From positions 1-64,000 of the forward strand of contig JAAETH010000390.1 of the NCBI GenBank assembly GCA_024228575.1: a DNA stretch of 64,000 nucleotides. Reading direction: 5' to 3'. Shown here one piece after another: positions 16,557-26,760 of this stretch. A model generated the notes under the pieces. The model was not told the origin of the DNA. It saw nothing but the letters and a program-made list of their open reading frames with translations, and did no database searches. A program made the position numbers and the translations under genes. Each line of letters opens with the position of its first letter. Position 1 is the stretch's first letter. The stretch is from Actinomycetes bacterium (lineage in GTDB: Bacteria; Actinomycetota; Acidimicrobiia; Acidimicrobiales; Poriferisodalaceae).

Positions 16557-17003
16557 GTGAAGGTGGACGACAACCAAGTGCTGAACCTCGTACAGGACTC
16601 GCTCGTGCGGCGAATGCGGACGATGTTCTCGCCCTACCTCGCTGGTGACCGGGCTGGCGCGCTCGAAGCGTTGGATCGGTTCACCGATCTCAACGCCACC
16701 GGAGAGCTCAGCGAGTTCACGAACCCCGACGGCATCGCCGCATATAGCCACCAAGGCGATTGGAGGGCGATGACATCGATTGGCTGGCGGCTAGTTCGTC
16801 GAGACTGTCGGGTCAGAGATCATTGCTCAAACGACCCATCGGTACTCGATCGCCAGAAACAAACCGAAACCAATCACGGCTCCACCAAACCCGATAGCGA
16901 GGCTCCACGCTGGGGCAGACCCCCGGTGCGCACAGCGGACAGACTGGACCAGGGCGCCCAGCTGAATCAGGGGGGCCAGCAAGGATATCCAGAAGAACAG
17001 TAG
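16557..17003 (+). CDS. Hypothetical frame downstream of the sulfatase, possibly truncated
   Basis: From GTG 16557 the first 75 or so codons read like a protein (VLNLVQDSLVRRMRTMFSPY, GALEALDRFTDLNATGEL). After about 16795 the composition changes and the frame runs across the minus-strand membrane gene. No family is recognised. It may be the 5' part of a gene cut by rearrangement. Confidence 0.25.
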   Translation: MKVDDNQVLNLVQDSLVRRMRTMFSPYLAGDRAGALEALDRFTDLNATGELSEFTNPDGIAAYSHQGDWRAMTSIGWRLVRRDCRVRDHCSNDPSVLDRQKQTETNHGSTKPDSEAPRWGRPPVRTADRLDQGAQLNQGGQQGYPEEQ

Positions 17004-17087
17004 GGAAAGGACCCCGAGGACGACGGCGGATATCCAACCCGACCGTGGAGTATCCCCGTTTTCTGGAACATCGTCTTCTTCGATCAC
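16827..17087 (-). CDS. Small two-helix membrane protein
   Basis: 86 residues from GTG 17087. After a charged N-terminus (MIEEDDVPENG), there is a long hydrophobic segment (about 18-47) and another near 60-82. The arrangement resembles small DUF4190-like proteins, but no firm family can be given. It starts 6 bp after the FAD oxidoreductase stop on the same strand, so the two are probably co-transcribed. Role unknown. Confidence 0.6.
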   Translation of the reverse strand: MIEEDDVPENGDTPRSGWISAVVLGVLSLLFFWISLLAPLIQLGALVQSVRCAHRGSAPAWSLAIGFGGAVIGFGLFLAIEYRWVV

Positions 17088-17093
17088 GTTTCG

Positions 17094-18260
17094 TTACCCC
17101 CAGAATCCGAGATTCACGAGGTTTATGGCACTGTTGACACCGATGTATCGCAGTGGTTCCCTCGGAAAGTGGAACGTGTTGCGGAAGAGCCAGTCGGGAG
17201 GTGTGGCACCCTCCAGCATTCCGGCCAACCATTGTCCCGCGCGCGTTCCCATAGCGAGCCCGAGAGCCGTATACCCACCGCAGTAGAGGATGTTGTCATC
17301 CCTGCCCTCGGTGCCGATCACCGGCTCTTGATCTCCGGTCATGCCCAAGGGCCCGGTCCAAGTGAACTCGTATGGATAGTTGGACAACTCGGGATACTCA
17401 CCTGCCACGGATCGTCGTAGCGCCCGGAGATTGTGGCTATGTCGCGTATCGTAGAGGCCGTTGTCGTAGTAGTACTCCGCTCCCGCGCCCATGAGCATTC
17501 GTTTCCCGGGAACCACTCGACCCCACACGGACGACCCTGTGTTGGCCAAGACGTCGAGAAAGGCGGAAGCCACCTCATCGGGAGCCGGGGTGGTGACTGC
17601 AACGCCGGTGTGTACCGGGCAGATGCGTTCGTCGGCGACACCGAGCTTGGGCATGTAGCCGTTCGTGGCGACGATGACGCGCGGGGCCTTCAGGCTGAAC
17701 CCATCACCGGCCATCTGGACCGGATTTCCCTTGTCGATATCGACGACCCGTGTGCCCTCGAATACCTGAGCCCCGGCCCGCTCGGCCGCAGCCTTCAATC
17801 CGACGGCGTACTTGTATGGATCGAACTCGTCGTTCACTCGGTCGAGATCACATTCGATGCCGAGGCGATCGATGAGCCTGGTGGTGAACCCCACGGTGTC
17901 TTCAGCGCCACTTCGAGCGCCCACCCACGTGCCGTTGCTCAAGATGCCACCGCTGCGGCCGGTGGCTCCGTAGCCGACGTACTCGGCTTCAACGAGAGCG
18001 ACTCGGAGGCTCGGCATCATCTCCCGCGCATGGATGGCGGTGGAGAGACCGGTGACACCTCCACCTATCACGGCCAGGTCCACGGAGTGGTCCCCTTGCA
18101 TGGGAGGGTTCACAGGGGCCCGACCGCGCGACACCCAATACGATTCATTGGGTGTCCATCGTTCGTCTGAGAGATACAGATGGGTGCCACCGAAGTAGGC
18201 GGCCCCCGTGGCCGCCAACGCTCCCGTCTTCAAGAACTGACGTCGATCCATGCGGTCCAT
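17094..18260 (-). CDS. Tat-exported FAD-dependent oxidoreductase (DAO family)
   Basis: 388 residues. The N-terminus carries a twin-arginine signal (RRQFLKTGALAATGAAYFGG). The FAD-binding Rossmann motif VIGGGVTGLSTAIHA lies near residue 63, and YGATGRSGG is typical of the glycine/D-amino-acid oxidase and gamma-glutamylputrescine oxidoreductase group. The C-terminal region has a GYTALGLAMGTRAGQWLAG flavin-closing motif. It likely oxidises an amine or amino acid outside the cytoplasm, folded and flavinylated before export. ATG 18251 is an alternative start. The small membrane protein follows it. Confidence 0.85.
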   Translation of the reverse strand: MDRMDRRQFLKTGALAATGAAYFGGTHLYLSDERWTPNESYWVSRGRAPVNPPMQGDHSVDLAVIGGGVTGLSTAIHAREMMPSLRVALVEAEYVGYGATGRSGGILSNGTWVGARSGAEDTVGFTTRLIDRLGIECDLDRVNDEFDPYKYAVGLKAAAERAGAQVFEGTRVVDIDKGNPVQMAGDGFSLKAPRVIVATNGYMPKLGVADERICPVHTGVAVTTPAPDEVASAFLDVLANTGSSVWGRVVPGKRMLMGAGAEYYYDNGLYDTRHSHNLRALRRSVAGEYPELSNYPYEFTWTGPLGMTGDQEPVIGTEGRDDNILYCGGYTALGLAMGTRAGQWLAGMLEGATPPDWLFRNTFHFPREPLRYIGVNSAINLVNLGFWG

Positions 18261-18841
18261 CTTCAGCTAGTTGGTTCTCGGTGAGAAGTGTCGATCAACA
18301 CTGTCGAGCGGCACTTTCTGGTGACTTCGAGGCTCGCTGCAGTCGAAGTGCGACATCAGCTTGGCGCGTCGAAAGTAGCGGCTCGTGGTTTGTCCTGTGT
18401 TGCGGCTGGCGATCGGATCTCGCCTGGGATGGACGTTCGGTCGGTTCAACAAGCCGCTGGCTGTTCGTTGTCGATCTCGTCGTGGTCGTGTCACGGTCGT
18501 GGCCGCACAGTAGCGAAGGCACGGGACTGGCGCGGGTGAGGGCGTCGACCTCGAGGACTTTCCGAGAGGCCGGTCTGCGAGGATGACACCACGCCCGGAC
18601 GGATTCGCCGGAGCTGGGTGAGGAGCTGGCTTCCATCATCGCCACGGAGGAGCGCGATGACCGGGTAGCTCGCATGGAGGGTCGGAACACGTGTGTTCAC
18701 TCAGCGCTCGCTCTCGACGAGGCGCCTTGTCAGCTGCACGCCGACCGAGGTCGCCCGCGAACCGTCAAGACCTGGCCTGCGAACTCGGGGGTTTCGACGT
18801 CGAGGTCTGGGGAGGATCCCGATCTACGCGAGACTCTCGCC
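18261..18841. other. 580-bp divergent intergenic region
   Basis: It separates the FAD oxidoreductase (minus) from the acyl-CoA ligase (plus). Frames extending the ligase upstream have no similarity to the family, so they were not used. I see no RNA gene, repeat or gene remnant that can be defended. Confidence 0.45.
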
Positions 18842-20212
18842 ATGGGGAACGGTCTGTACGGGATGGACACCGGCTTCGCTGACAGACAAGCGCTCGACGA
18901 GGCGAAGCTGGCGAAGCTGAAGACACAGCTGCGACGGGTCTACGACCAGTCTCGGTTCCACGGGGACCGCTTTGACGCTGTCGGCTTCGACCCGGGTCGA
19001 CTCCAGACACTCGATGATCTGAAGCACGCCCCGTTCATGGACAAGATCCAAGAACGTGCGAGTCAGGCCGAGTCGCAGGCGGCGGGCATCACCTCGCTGG
19101 GTATGCACATCGTCTGCGACCCGCGCGACGTTGTGCGGATCAGCTCGACCTCTGGCACCACCGGCACACCGACGTTCACCGGCTATACAGCGGCAGACAC
19201 CGAGGTCACGGCCGAGATCATGAGGCGTTCCATGCCGATCACGGGTGCCTCGCACGGAGATGTTGTTCTGCACGCGTTCGTGATGTCGATGTGGATCGCG
19301 GGCTTGCCCGTTGCCGATGTCTTGCAGATGGCGGGTTTCACGGTCGTCCCGATCGGTGGTCAGAGTGGCCCCGAGAGGTTCGCCGTCACCGCGCGGGCGG
19401 TCATGCCGGTTCAGATGAACTGCACTCCGTCGTATGCGAGGTGGATGGCCGACACGCTGAGAGATGACTTCGGTATCGATGCGGCCGAGTTCGGAATCCG
19501 GCGGTTGGTGTTCAGCGGCGAACCGGGGGGATCGATTCCCGAGATCCGAGACAGGCTGTCCGAGTTGTGGGGCGGTGCCGACATCTTCGATGGGATAGGC
19601 GCCTCGCACTCGAGCTTCTTCGCGTCGATCAACTGCCAGCACAACGTGGGGTTGCACTGGTTGGCCGACGACTACGTACATCTCGAGGTGCTCGACCCGA
19701 CAACAGGCGAGTCGTTGCCGCTCGACGATGGTGTGACGGGTGAGGCGGTCTATACAGCGCTCGAGAAGGAGTGCGCGCCGGCCATTCGGTTCCGTTCGGG
19801 TGACAGGATCGTGGTCCGCAGGGGTCGTTGCCAGTGTGGGCGCGACACGATTCGATACAGCATCGAGGGCCGTGTCGACGACATGTTGCTGGTTCGAGGG
19901 GTGAACGTCTTCCCGGCCGCTGTTCAGGCGGTGGTGAACCGTTTCGGTGACAAGGGGGTCGGCTCGACCATGCGAATCGTGTTGAACTCACCCCCGCCCG
20001 TCCAAGAACCGCCGCTGCCGGTGCGAGTCGAACTGGTGGACGCCATCGACCCCGCCTCGAATGCAGCGCTGGCGGCCGAGATCTCCGAGGCGGTGTCACG
20101 AGAGTTGCGATTCAGGTGTGCCGTCGAGCTGGTTCCGCCTGGAACTCTGGCTGCCTTCCAGACAGACAAGAACCAGAAGCAGCAGATCTTCGAGAGGGCG
20201 TACGAGTCATGA
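18842..20212 (+). CDS. Phenylacetate-CoA ligase-family acyl-CoA synthetase
   Basis: 456 residues from ATG 18842, where similarity to the family begins. The AMP/ATP motif is SSTSGTTGTPTFTGY (about residues 99-113). A later GASHSSFFASINCQ stretch, RSGDRIVVRRGRCQCGR with two cysteines, and EGRVDDMLLVRGVNVFP mark the hinge and C-terminal domain typical of PaaK-like enzymes. It should activate an organic acid to its CoA thioester using ATP. The stop overlaps the crotonase start (ATGA), and the giant activase follows, so its product probably feeds those enzymes. Substrate unknown; aromatic acid is only one possibility. Confidence 0.87.
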   Translation: MGNGLYGMDTGFADRQALDEAKLAKLKTQLRRVYDQSRFHGDRFDAVGFDPGRLQTLDDLKHAPFMDKIQERASQAESQAAGITSLGMHIVCDPRDVVRISSTSGTTGTPTFTGYTAADTEVTAEIMRRSMPITGASHGDVVLHAFVMSMWIAGLPVADVLQMAGFTVVPIGGQSGPERFAVTARAVMPVQMNCTPSYARWMADTLRDDFGIDAAEFGIRRLVFSGEPGGSIPEIRDRLSELWGGADIFDGIGASHSSFFASINCQHNVGLHWLADDYVHLEVLDPTTGESLPLDDGVTGEAVYTALEKECAPAIRFRSGDRIVVRRGRCQCGRDTIRYSIEGRVDDMLLVRGVNVFPAAVQAVVNRFGDKGVGSTMRIVLNSPPPVQEPPLPVRVELVDAIDPASNAALAAEISEAVSRELRFRCAVELVPPGTLAAFQTDKNQKQQIFERAYES

Positions 20213-20988
20213 GTGAGCCGGCGGTCCGATACGACCTCGACGAGGGTATTGCGACGATCACTCTGAACCGTCCCGACAACATGAATGCCTTCGATCAGGC
20301 CATGTTCGGTGGGCTCAACTCGGCTGTCGCTCGGTTCCGTGACGATCCCGCGGCGCAGGTGTGCATCGTCACCGCGGCGGGCGACGGTCCGTTCAGCGCG
20401 GGGCTCGACATCGATGCCGCACACGCGCTGCTCGCAGACGGCGACATGTCGAAGTCCAAGGAGTTCCTGCTGGATTTCGAACGCGACGATCTCGGCGGCA
20501 AGCCTGTGATCGTCGCCTGTTTCGGGCACTGTGTGGGGCAAGGGCTCGCCCTCGCCGGCTGGGGTGACATCCGAATTGCCGCTACCGATACGCGGTTCTC
20601 CATTCCCGAGGCCAAGATCGGTATCTCCGCAGTGTCGCTGCCGGCGATGCTGGTTGGCCTCATCGGCGCCTCCCACGCGACCTACGCCCTGTTGTACGGC
20701 GGATCGCTCGATGCAGAGTGGGGGCTCCGATCCGGTTTCATCCACGAGGTGGTCGACCGCCAGGACCTCCAGAAGCGTGCTCGCGAGATCGCCTGTGAGA
20801 TGATGCGACAGGCACCACTTGCCTTGCGGGCGCACAAGAAGTTGTCGCGTGCGGTCAAACACACGAGCCTCGACGAGGCCATCGAGTTGGGCCAGACGTT
20901 CCGGAAGACGACCCTTCGGTCCGCCGACTTCCGCGAGGGCATTCAGGCCTTCCGCGACAAACGCCCGCCCCAGTTCAAGGGCGAGTAA
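20209..20988 (+). CDS. Enoyl-CoA hydratase/isomerase family protein (crotonase fold)
   Basis: 259 residues. The first oxyanion-hole segment is FSAGLDIDAAHALL near 62-75, the second is FGHCVGQGLALAGWGDIRIA near 104-123, and IPEAKIGISAVSLPAML follows. The two catalytic-glutamate positions of classical hydratases are not clearly conserved, so it might be a hydrolase, isomerase or lyase instead. Its start overlaps the acyl-CoA ligase stop, and the activase begins 28 bp downstream. All three form an operon acting on one acyl-CoA. Confidence 0.85.
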   Translation: MSEPAVRYDLDEGIATITLNRPDNMNAFDQAMFGGLNSAVARFRDDPAAQVCIVTAAGDGPFSAGLDIDAAHALLADGDMSKSKEFLLDFERDDLGGKPVIVACFGHCVGQGLALAGWGDIRIAATDTRFSIPEAKIGISAVSLPAMLVGLIGASHATYALLYGGSLDAEWGLRSGFIHEVVDRQDLQKRAREIACEMMRQAPLALRAHKKLSRAVKHTSLDEAIELGQTFRKTTLRSADFREGIQAFRDKRPPQFKGE

Positions 20989-21016
20989 CACACGAACCCA
21001 CGATCGGAAGTGAAAC

Positions 21017-24000
21017 GTGAGAATCGCTGCATGTGACCTTGGCAAGGCGTCTGTGCGCTTCGTCACCCTCACCGTGGATGACCAGGGCTCTCTCTCGGTG
21101 GAACACACAGACCATCAGCCTCATGATGGTGATCCGTTCGGCTTGTTCCGGCGCTGGTACGTCGACAACGACATCGCCTCGTGCACTGCGTTGGCTGCCA
21201 CCGGTGTCTACGCGGACGAGTTGTCCGACCCCGTGCTGGTGCTGCCGGAGGATTCGTGCCAGGAGGCCGCCCTCGAGTTCACGCCGGGCCTCGACGACGC
21301 CCTCAACCTCGTTTCGGTCGGTGCCAGGGGCTACGGCGTGCTCAGCCGCGAGCCGGTCGGTGGGGCCTCGAGCGGTTCAGCGACGAGGTATCTCTATCAA
21401 TATCTCGAGAACGACAAGTGCTCCTCAGGCAGCGGCGAGAACATCCAGAAGATCGCCGATCGATTCGGTCTGGGCATCGAGGAGGCCGACAGATCTGCCA
21501 TCGCTGCCGAACAAGACATCCCCATCACCGCTCGATGTTCGGTGTTCGCGAAGAGCGAGATGACCCATTTTGCGAACCAGGGAAAGCCGACCGGCGAGCT
21601 GTTCAAGGGCTATTTCGGATCGGTGGCACGCAATACCCACTCCCTGCTGGCGCGCAATCGAGTCAGCGGTCCCGTCTACCTGATCGGCGGCCCAGCACGG
21701 ATCGAGTCGTTTCGCCGGTCGTTTGAGGAGTTGTTGGGACAAGACGTCGAGGTGCCACCCTTCGCCGATTGCTTCGAGGCCTTGGGCGCCGCCGTCATCG
21801 CTTCGCAGCTGGCCGAGCCGACCATGCTCGAGCCCCTGCCGGCAGATCCCTCGGGGCTGATCGTGCCGACCGAGAGTCGTTTTGCAGTGAACGAACCGGC
21901 CTACGCATGGCGGGACCAGGTCACCATGATGGCCGAGCCCGAGATTCCCGAAGATGCTGCACAGGCCCCCACCGTTCTCGGTCTGGATCTGGGCTCGACC
22001 GGAGCCAAGGCTGTGTTGACCTCGATCGAGACGGGCGAGATCGTGCTCGACGTCTACGACCGCACCCGCGGCAACCCTGTCGACGCCGCACACCGCCTCG
22101 TCGACACCATCTTGAAACGGGTTCGTTGCGACGTGCGTGCCATCGGGGTGACGGGCTCGGGGCGTGAAGCGGTTGCGACCCTGCTGAGAGCCGTCTACCC
22201 CGGAAGCGACAGGATCATCGTCTTGAACGAGATCGTCGCCCACGCCAAGGCTGCGACTCGCTGCGACGTTGACGGAGGGGCCGATCTTTCCGTGATCGAG
22301 ATCGGTGGTCAGGACGCCAAGTACATCCGAGTCCAGGGTGGTCGCATCGTCGAGAGCGACATGAACAAGGCGTGCAGCGCAGGCACCGGCTCCTTTCTCG
22401 AGGAACAGGCCACGATCTATGACATCGAGGACATAGAGGACTTCGTCGAGCTCGCATCAAGGGCCGAACGCCCGCCCGATCTGGGGATGTTGTGCACGGT
22501 ATTTGTGGCAGAAGCCGCTTCCCAGGCTGCCAACGAAGGCTTCGGGCGTGACGACATCTTCGCCGGTTTCCAGTACTCGATCATCCACAACTACCTCAAT
22601 CGGGTGATGGGCCAGCGCACGCCGGGGGAACGGATCTTTTTCCAAGGCAAGCCGGCCAGCAATCCCTCGCTGGCGTGGACCCTTGCCTCTGTCACCGGAC
22701 GCGAGATCGTCGTGCCTCCCAATCCGGGAGCGATGGGCGCGTGGGGCATCGGGCTGTGTGCAATAGATGAGATCGGTGGCGATGCACTCGGTACAAGCCC
22801 GGTGCTGGACCTGTCGGGTTTGGAAGAGGCGGAGATCACCGAACGATCCGAGTTCCGTTGTCGCGACTCGAGATGCCAGACCTTGTGCCCGATCGAGCGC
22901 ACCACGATCAGGGTCGGTGATGAGACTCGCAAGGCCCTGTCGGGTGGGGCGTGCCCGAAGTTCGAGGTCTCCACCGCGACCCAACCGAAGCTGGCGAAGG
23001 ACGCACCCAATCCCTTCGAACGGCGCGAAGCCCTCATCGACAGTTTCATCGTCGAACGCGACGACTTGCCAACGCTGGCGGTCCCCGCTCTCGGCGCGTT
23101 GGCAGGTCACATCCCCTGGCTGGCCACGTTCGCCAGCGAGATCGGGTTCTCGGTCGAGCTGCTTCGCTCGGCCGGCGACTCGCTGGCCGCCGGCGAGCAG
23201 CTCTGCAACAGCTTCGATTCCTGCGGCCCGGTGAAGATCGCTCACGCGGTCTGCGATCTCGATGACGGCGTGTTGTTGTTCCCGAAGATCTTCCGGATCT
23301 CCGACGTCCACGGTCAAGGTGGCCAGACGTGCTTGACCGAGCAGGCCATGCCCGACATGATCGAGCAGTCGCTGTTGGCTCGAGCGCGGGGCGCGAAGGT
23401 AATTCGTCCACGACTCTCGTTTGGCGACGGGCTCGACACCGATGAGCTTGTGGAGGAGATGATCATTGTCGCGGGCCGGCTAGGTGTCGATCCGGACAAG
23501 GTCGCCCCGGCCGTCAAGGCGGCGGCTGCCGCCCAGCTTCGATACGAGGATGGGCTGATGGAGATCGGGCGCGAGGCGCTCGACTACGCCAGAGCGAACG
23601 ACCTTCCGGCGGTGTTGCTCGTCGGGCATTTGCACGTGATCAACGACCGGGCGATCAACGCCAACATCCCCCACCTCGTGCGGCGCAACGGTGCAATGGC
23701 GATTCCCGTCGACTGCTTCGAGGTTCACCCCGACACACCCACCATGTGGAAGGCCTACTGGGGAGACGACAACCGAGCGCTCCGGGCCGCTGCATTCGCA
23801 CGTGAGCTGGGCGATGTCTTCCCGGTCTTCTTGGCCTCATTCGGGTGCGGGCCGAGCTCCTTCGTCGAGCAGATCTTCCAGTCGTTGATGCAGGGCCATC
23901 CCCACACGATCCTCGAGAGCGATGGTCACGGCGGCGAGGCGGGGTTCGTCACGCGCATCCAGGCCTTCCTGCAATCGGTGGAGCAGTTCATTGCCGAGGG

Positions 24001-25276
24001 CGACCGGTGGGCTGTGCCCGACAATGAGGTGGCGATCTCTCACGTGAGTCCTTCGGGGCAGCGAGGTGCCTACATGGACCCCGAGGCTCACTATGTCGTC
24101 ATGGCAGCGTCGGACTACCTGGGGCCTGCGTTCGCCGCGGCATATCGCGCCTATGGCTTCGACGCCGTCGCCGCGCCGGAGATCACCGAAGCCACGCTGC
24201 GATGCGGGAAGTCGGACTGTTCGGGCAAGGAGTGCATGTCCTACCAGCAGATCTGGGGTGCTTTCAGATCGTACCTGGAGACGAATCCGCCGGACAGGAA
24301 GACCGAGCTGTTGCAGCTCACCGGGCGTATGTGCCGGGGAGGTGTTTATGACGTCAAGGATCGCATCACGATCGAGAGGATGGGACTCAGCGCCGAGGTC
24401 AGCGTCGGTAGCCTGAAGTTCGGGAGCGAGCCCACCATGGCCGTCCTGATCTGGTTGGGGCTCAGCTCGCTCGACATCCTCCGCCAGCTCTACGTCTACC
24501 ACCTGCCCGTGCAGTCCGAACCCGGCCGGTCGCGCACGATGTTCGAGAGGGCCGCGGAGCGCCTGATCGAGATCATCGAGGTCCCGATGGACAATATCGA
24601 CCAGGCCGGGGACGAACTCGAGCGCAAGATCGTCGAGGCGAGCGCTCTCTTGCGTCACACCGCCGAGGGCTACGCCGAGCTCGAAGCCGCCTGGCCGGGT
24701 GGACGGACCCTGCGGAACGTCTTCGTATCCGGCGATGCGCTCACCAAGGGCAACGACGCAGCCAGCGCCGGCCTGTTCCTTCGCATGAGTGAACATGGTC
24801 TTCGACTCACCGTCGAGCCAATGACGGACTTCTTCGAGTATCTCGGGAGACGGCACCCACATCTCCTCTTTGGTCGACGGGCGACGATCGAGTTGGTCGC
24901 GCCCCTGGTCGATATGCAAGCGCAGTTGCGCGCTCGGCTCCACGCTGCGGTCGCGGACCTGCATCCCTGGATCCCAGCCCCAGCCGTCGAGGCGTCGGCC
25001 ATCAAGGCCGAGGAGCTGATCGATCCCACGACCTACGGTCCGACCGCTTTTGAGATCGGCAGCGTGTTGCGACACTGGGAGACGGGGACCTACGACGGCA
25101 TGGCCCTCACCAGCTGCTGGGGTTGCGACAGCAGCCTCATCTCCGAGGCCCTGTTGCGGTACCGCAGGGACATCCCGCTCTTCTTCTTCTACGACGACGG
25201 TTCACCCCTCGACGAACGTCGCGTCCGGGGCTTCTCCCACCGGCTTCATCGCAGCGCGATGGTCGCCTCGGTCTGA
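21017..25276 (+). CDS. Tandem acyl-CoA dehydratase activase (BadF/HgdC type) fused to dehydratase-like region
   Basis: 1,419 residues from GTG 21017. Residues about 1-275 are a divergent ASKHA ATPase ([21 protein letters not shown]). About 320-600 is a canonical activase ([41 protein letters not shown] with the cluster cysteine). A cysteine-rich segment follows near 614-650 ([11 protein letters not shown]), then a DUF2229-like region. Further on is a part with [16 protein letters not shown] near 1062. In the family, activases use ATP to fire a low-potential electron from a [4Fe-4S] cluster into a dehydratase or reductase. Fusion suggests one polypeptide does both. Oxygen sensitivity is expected, so it implies low-oxygen metabolism. 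Confidence 0.85.
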   Translation: MRIAACDLGKASVRFVTLTVDDQGSLSVEHTDHQPHDGDPFGLFRRWYVDNDIASCTALAATGVYADELSDPVLVLPEDSCQEAALEFTPGLDDALNLVSVGARGYGVLSREPVGGASSGSATRYLYQYLENDKCSSGSGENIQKIADRFGLGIEEADRSAIAAEQDIPITARCSVFAKSEMTHFANQGKPTGELFKGYFGSVARNTHSLLARNRVSGPVYLIGGPARIESFRRSFEELLGQDVEVPPFADCFEALGAAVIASQLAEPTMLEPLPADPSGLIVPTESRFAVNEPAYAWRDQVTMMAEPEIPEDAAQAPTVLGLDLGSTGAKAVLTSIETGEIVLDVYDRTRGNPVDAAHRLVDTILKRVRCDVRAIGVTGSGREAVATLLRAVYPGSDRIIVLNEIVAHAKAATRCDVDGGADLSVIEIGGQDAKYIRVQGGRIVESDMNKACSAGTGSFLEEQATIYDIEDIEDFVELASRAERPPDLGMLCTVFVAEAASQAANEGFGRDDIFAGFQYSIIHNYLNRVMGQRTPGERIFFQGKPASNPSLAWTLASVTGREIVVPPNPGAMGAWGIGLCAIDEIGGDALGTSPVLDLSGLEEAEITERSEFRCRDSRCQTLCPIERTTIRVGDETRKALSGGACPKFEVSTATQPKLAKDAPNPFERREALIDSFIVERDDLPTLAVPALGALAGHIPWLATFASEIGFSVELLRSAGDSLAAGEQLCNSFDSCGPVKIAHAVCDLDDGVLLFPKIFRISDVHGQGGQTCLTEQAMPDMIEQSLLARARGAKVIRPRLSFGDGLDTDELVEEMIIVAGRLGVDPDKVAPAVKAAAAAQLRYEDGLMEIGREALDYARANDLPAVLLVGHLHVINDRAINANIPHLVRRNGAMAIPVDCFEVHPDTPTMWKAYWGDDNRALRAAAFARELGDVFPVFLASFGCGPSSFVEQIFQSLMQGHPHTILESDGHGGEAGFVTRIQAFLQSVEQFIAEGDRWAVPDNEVAISHVSPSGQRGAYMDPEAHYVVMAASDYLGPAFAAAYRAYGFDAVAAPEITEATLRCGKSDCSGKECMSYQQIWGAFRSYLETNPPDRKTELLQLTGRMCRGGVYDVKDRITIERMGLSAEVSVGSLKFGSEPTMAVLIWLGLSSLDILRQLYVYHLPVQSEPGRSRTMFERAAERLIEIIEVPMDNIDQAGDELERKIVEASALLRHTAEGYAELEAAWPGGRTLRNVFVSGDALTKGNDAASAGLFLRMSEHGLRLTVEPMTDFFEYLGRRHPHLLFGRRATIELVAPLVDMQAQLRARLHAAVADLHPWIPAPAVEASAIKAEELIDPTTYGPTAFEIGSVLRHWETGTYDGMALTSCWGCDSSLISEALLRYRRDIPLFFFYDDGSPLDERRVRGFSHRLHRSAMVASV

Positions 25277-25401
25277 AGCCACCGTATTCCGGCTCCACAC
25301 GGCCAAGCCCGGTTGGTCGCGTGTTCTGCGTGCGGAGCGAGTCCTCCATGTGGTGCCGCAACGTGTGGGGTGCGGAATCTCTGTCGCGGCGAGTGAGGCC
25401 G

Positions 25402-26760
25402 TCACACAGATTCGAGTCCGGCGGCGAGCGCATCGACGATCCGCGCCACGTGATCTGGCCCGATGATCAGTGCAGGCGAGAGGATGATCTTGTTGCCGCT
25501 GAGCCGCACCGCCACACCCGCGTCGAAGACCGCCTCATGAATCCTCGCCATCGTGGTGCCGTCGAGCGGGGTCTTGGCCGGTCGATCCGAGACCAGTTCG
25601 AGAGCGATCGCAAGACCGTGGCCACCGCGCACATCGCCGACCACGTCGAAACGGTCGGCGAGACCTGTGACACCCTCGAACAGCTGAGAGCCGCGGCTCG
25701 CGGCATTGTCGACAACTCCCAGCCGCGCGGTTTCTTCCAACGTGGCAAGGCCTGCTGCGGCACCGACGGGATGACCGGAGTAGGTGTAGCCGTGCATGAC
25801 GGCGCCGAGACCGTCGTCGTTGGACTCGAACTCCTCGGCGACCTCGTGGGAGATCAAGGTTGCCCCGAGGGGGAAATAGCCGGTGGTCAGGGCCTTGGCG
25901 ATAGTCATCATGTCGGGCTGAACGCCCCAGAGGCGCGACCCGAACCACGCCCCGGAGCGCCCGAATCCGGTGATCACTTCATCGGCGATGAGCAACACGC
26001 CATGTCGGCTGCAGATATCGCGCACGCCGGGCATGAAGGACTCGTGGGGCACGTAGACGCCGCCAGCGCCTTGTATCGGTTCCATGATGAAGGCGGCAAC
26101 GGTTTGGGGCCCCTGAAACACGATCTGGCTTTCGAGAGCCGTCAGGCAGCGTGCCGCCAGCCGGGCCGGATCGGCCTCGTCGAAGTCGTTGCGGTAGGTG
26201 TTCGGTCCAGGGATGTGGAACGTGCCCGGCAGCAGGGGTTCATAGGGAGTCCGGAACCGCGCATTGCCGGTCACAGATGCGCCTCCGAAGTGTGTCCCAT
26301 GGTAGGAACCGGTGAGGCTGAGGAACTTCACGCGACCGGGCCGGCCTCGCAGCTTGTGGTACTGACGCGCCAGTCGGAGCGCGGTCTCGACGCTGTCTGA
26401 GCCACCGGACGTGAAGAACACCCGGCCCATGCCCTCCGGTGAAGTCCATTCGATGATCCGTTCAGCGAGTTCCACGGCTGGGGCGGCGACAGTGCCGCGA
26501 AACGCCGAGTAGTACGGCAACACATCGAGCTGGTTGGCGATCGCCCGCTTGACCGGTTCGCACGAGAACCCCAGGTTGACGTTCCACAACCCACCGGCGA
26601 GGGCATCCAGATAGCGGCGCCCCTCAGCATCGGTGACATGGACGCCCTCGCCAGCAACGATCGTGCGGGGAGGGTGTTGAATGGCCTCACCGGGGTGGGT
26701 CATGGGCTGCCACAACGGGCCCGGCCGGGGGGAGCTTCGTTCATCGTTGGGTGTGTTCAT
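25402..26760 (-). CDS. Class III pyridoxal-phosphate aminotransferase
   Basis: 452 residues from ATG 26760. SGGSDSVETALRLARQYH marks the cofactor phosphate region, SYHGTHFGGASVTGN and IMEPIQGAGGVYVP are family blocks, and DEVITGFGRSG precedes the cofactor lysine in MTIAKALTTGYFPLGA. This is the omega-aminotransferase layout (beta-alanine:pyruvate, taurine or polyamine transaminases). Its start overlaps the stop of the HAD gene (ATGA), which overlaps the Tm-1-like gene, so three genes form one operon. It likely transfers an amino group from a terminal amine. Substrate unknown. Confidence 0.9.
   Translation of the reverse strand: MNTPNDERSSPRPGPLWQPMTHPGEAIQHPPRTIVAGEGVHVTDAEGRRYLDALAGGLWNVNLGFSCEPVKRAIANQLDVLPYYSAFRGTVAAPAVELAERIIEWTSPEGMGRVFFTSGGSDSVETALRLARQYHKLRGRPGRVKFLSLTGSYHGTHFGGASVTGNARFRTPYEPLLPGTFHIPGPNTYRNDFDEADPARLAARCLTALESQIVFQGPQTVAAFIMEPIQGAGGVYVPHESFMPGVRDICSRHGVLLIADEVITGFGRSGAWFGSRLWGVQPDMMTIAKALTTGYFPLGATLISHEVAEEFESNDDGLGAVMHGYTYSGHPVGAAAGLATLEETARLGVVDNAASRGSQLFEGVTGLADRFDVVGDVRGGHGLAIALELVSDRPAKTPLDGTTMARIHEAVFDAGVAVRLSGNKIILSPALIIGPDHVARIVDALAAGLESV

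Noticed and set aside
18674-18841. 56-residue N-terminal extension of the CoA ligase
   Set aside because: The extension has no similarity to the family and no conserved start features; ATG 18842 fits the family start.
23837-25075. 412-codon minus-strand open frame
   Set aside because: Antisense to the C-terminal half of the activase and without a domain of its own.
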